From positions 1-11,760 of the forward strand of contig CANRPG010000048.1 in assembly GCA_947632425.1 (NCBI GenBank): a stretch of 11,760 nt of DNA, in the 5' to 3' direction. Source of the stretch: an uncultured Clostridia bacterium (GTDB lineage Bacteria; Bacillota; Clostridia; Oscillospirales; Ruminococcaceae). Made by a program: the position numbers and the translations under genes. This document shows positions 10,768 through 11,760 of this stretch, in pieces. Numbering within the stretch: position 1 is the stretch's first letter; every line of letters begins with the position of its first letter. A model generated the notes under the pieces. That model did no database searches. It saw nothing but the letters and a program-made list of their open reading frames with translations, and was not told the DNA's origin.

Positions 10768-11760
10768 TTTGTTATTTTGTCCTTGCCGCCCATATACATT
10801 CTCAGCGGTTCGGGGATATTTATACTGCCGTCGGCGTTGAGGTTGTTTTCAAGGAAAGCTATAAGCATTCTCGGCGGAGCGACAACTGTATTGTTGAGGG
10901 TATGAGCGAGATATTTTTCGCCGTTTTCGCCTCTTACGCGTATGCCGAGTCTTCTTGCCTGCGCATCGCCGAGGTTGGAACAAGAACCGACTTCAAAATA
11001 CTTCTTCTGCCTTGGCGACCACGCTTCGACGTCGCAGCTTTTTACTTTAAGGTCGGCAAGGTCGCCTGAGCAGCATTCAAGCGTTCTTACGGGAATATCG
11101 AGCGTGCGGAAGAAATCAACTGTATTCTGCCACAGCTTATCGAACCACATCATGCTGTCCTCGGGTTTGCATACGACTATCATTTCCTGCTTTTCAAACT
11201 GGTGTATGCGGTAGACGCCGCGTTCCTCTATGCCGTGCGCGCCGACTTCTTTTCTGAAACACGGCGAATAGCTTGTAAGGCAGTAGGGCAGTTTGCTCTC
11301 ATCAAGTATGCTGTCGATAAATCTGCCTATCATGGAGTGCTCAGACGTGCCGATAAGATAAAGGTCCTCGCCCTCTATTTTATACATCATGTTTTCCATT
11401 TCGGCAAAGCTCATAACGCCCGTTACTACCTCGCTGCGGATCATATAAGGCGGTATGAAATAGGTAAAGCCGCGGTCTATCATGAAATCTCTCGCATACG
11501 AAAGAATTGCGGAGTGCAGCCGCGCGATGTCGCCCATGAGGTAATAGAAGCCGTTGCCGCTGGTTTTTCTGGCTGCATCGAGGTCTATGCCGCTGAGGTT
11601 CTCCATTATGTCAACGTGGTAGGGGACTTCAAAGTCGGGCACTTTTGGTTCGCCGAAGCGTTCGCGCTCTACGTTTTCGCTGTCGTCCTTGCCTATGGGC
11701 ACGCTGTCGTCTATGATGTTTGGCAAAACAAGCATTATTTTGCGAACATCCGCCTCCAGC
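10764..11760 (-). CDS. serS: Seryl-tRNA synthetase, atypical form (N-terminus outside window)
   Basis: SerRS charges tRNA-Ser, and also tRNA-Sec where present. About 331 residues are visible. The frame stays open to the right edge (LEADVRKI before the first internal Met), so roughly the first 90-100 residues, the tRNA-binding coiled coil, are missing. Numbered from that Met at 11735, it shows LPNIIDDSVPIG (4-15), TSEH (130-133, the TxE site), motif 2 CFRKEVGAHGIEERGVYRIHQ (159-179), SCSNLGDAQARRLGIR (251-266) and a motif 3-like HTLNNTVVAPPRMLIAFLEN (278-297). Common bacterial SerRS has FRSEAGSxGRDTRGL and LNGSGLAVGRTL at these places, so this is a divergent subtype. The stop overlaps the next gene by 4 bp. 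Confidence 0.94.
   Translation of the reverse strand, partial: LEADVRKIMLVLPNIIDDSVPIGKDDSENVERERFGEPKVPDFEVPYHVDIMENLSGIDLDAARKTSGNGFYYLMGDIARLHSAILSYARDFMIDRGFTYFIPPYMIRSEVVTGVMSFAEMENMMYKIEGEDLYLIGTSEHSMIGRFIDSILDESKLPYCLTSYSPCFRKEVGAHGIEERGVYRIHQFEKQEMIVVCKPEDSMMWFDKLWQNTVDFFRTLDIPVRTLECCSGDLADLKVKSCDVEAWSPRQKKYFEVGSCSNLGDAQARRLGIRVRGENGEKYLAHTLNNTVVAPPRMLIAFLENNLNADGSINIPEPLRMYMGGKDKITK

Overview
The window looks like chromosomal DNA of a low-to-mid GC Firmicute, most likely a gut Clostridia/Ruminococcaceae-type organism. This is inferred from strong AGGAG ribosome binding sites, sigma-A-type promoters with extended -10 boxes, Rho-independent hairpin terminators, a greA-lysS gene order, an archaeal/eukaryal-type prolyl-tRNA synthetase, and a VirD4-like ATPase of the type common in Clostridia. 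The species cannot be fixed from the sequence alone.

The left part (1-5160) is on the + strand and looks accessory. It has the 3' end of a membrane-protein gene, a short decayed-looking stretch, and a large unrecognised protein with two predicted DNA-binding helix-turn-helix modules (564-2156). These are followed by a two-gene unit: a ClpP-like serine peptidase (2328-2909) and a soluble VirD4/TraG-like P-loop ATPase (2930-4234). A 15-codon ORF with an ATGA overlap and a long hairpin follow. Then comes a two-segment membrane protein (4431-5084) behind a near-perfect consensus promoter with an operator-like dyad, closed by a strong terminator. The promoters of the HTH gene and the ClpP-like gene share a nearly identical 15-bp core, so they may be co-regulated. 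The peptidase-ATPase pair is the best candidate here for an undescribed system. No relaxase, mating-channel or phage structural genes are seen beside it.

The right part (5363-11760) is on the - strand and is mostly housekeeping. Read 5'->3' on that strand the order is serS (N-terminus beyond the window edge), a 94-residue single-span membrane protein, proS, an intergenic region of about 800 bp full of repeats, then an SseB-like gene, greA and lysS. serS, the small gene and proS overlap one another, and the SseB-like gene, greA and lysS are 0-21 bp apart, so each set of three is probably one operon. The common theme is translation (three aminoacyl-tRNA synthetases) plus transcript-cleavage factor GreA. 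The two halves converge at about 5160-5360.

The 8249-9053 gap carries two 122-bp direct repeats with three differences, heptanucleotide-like purine/pyrimidine tracts of opposite polarity at its two ends, a run of seven hairpins, and one copy of a 60-bp dispersed repeat. The other copy of that repeat lies just downstream of lysS. ORFs over this region look spurious.
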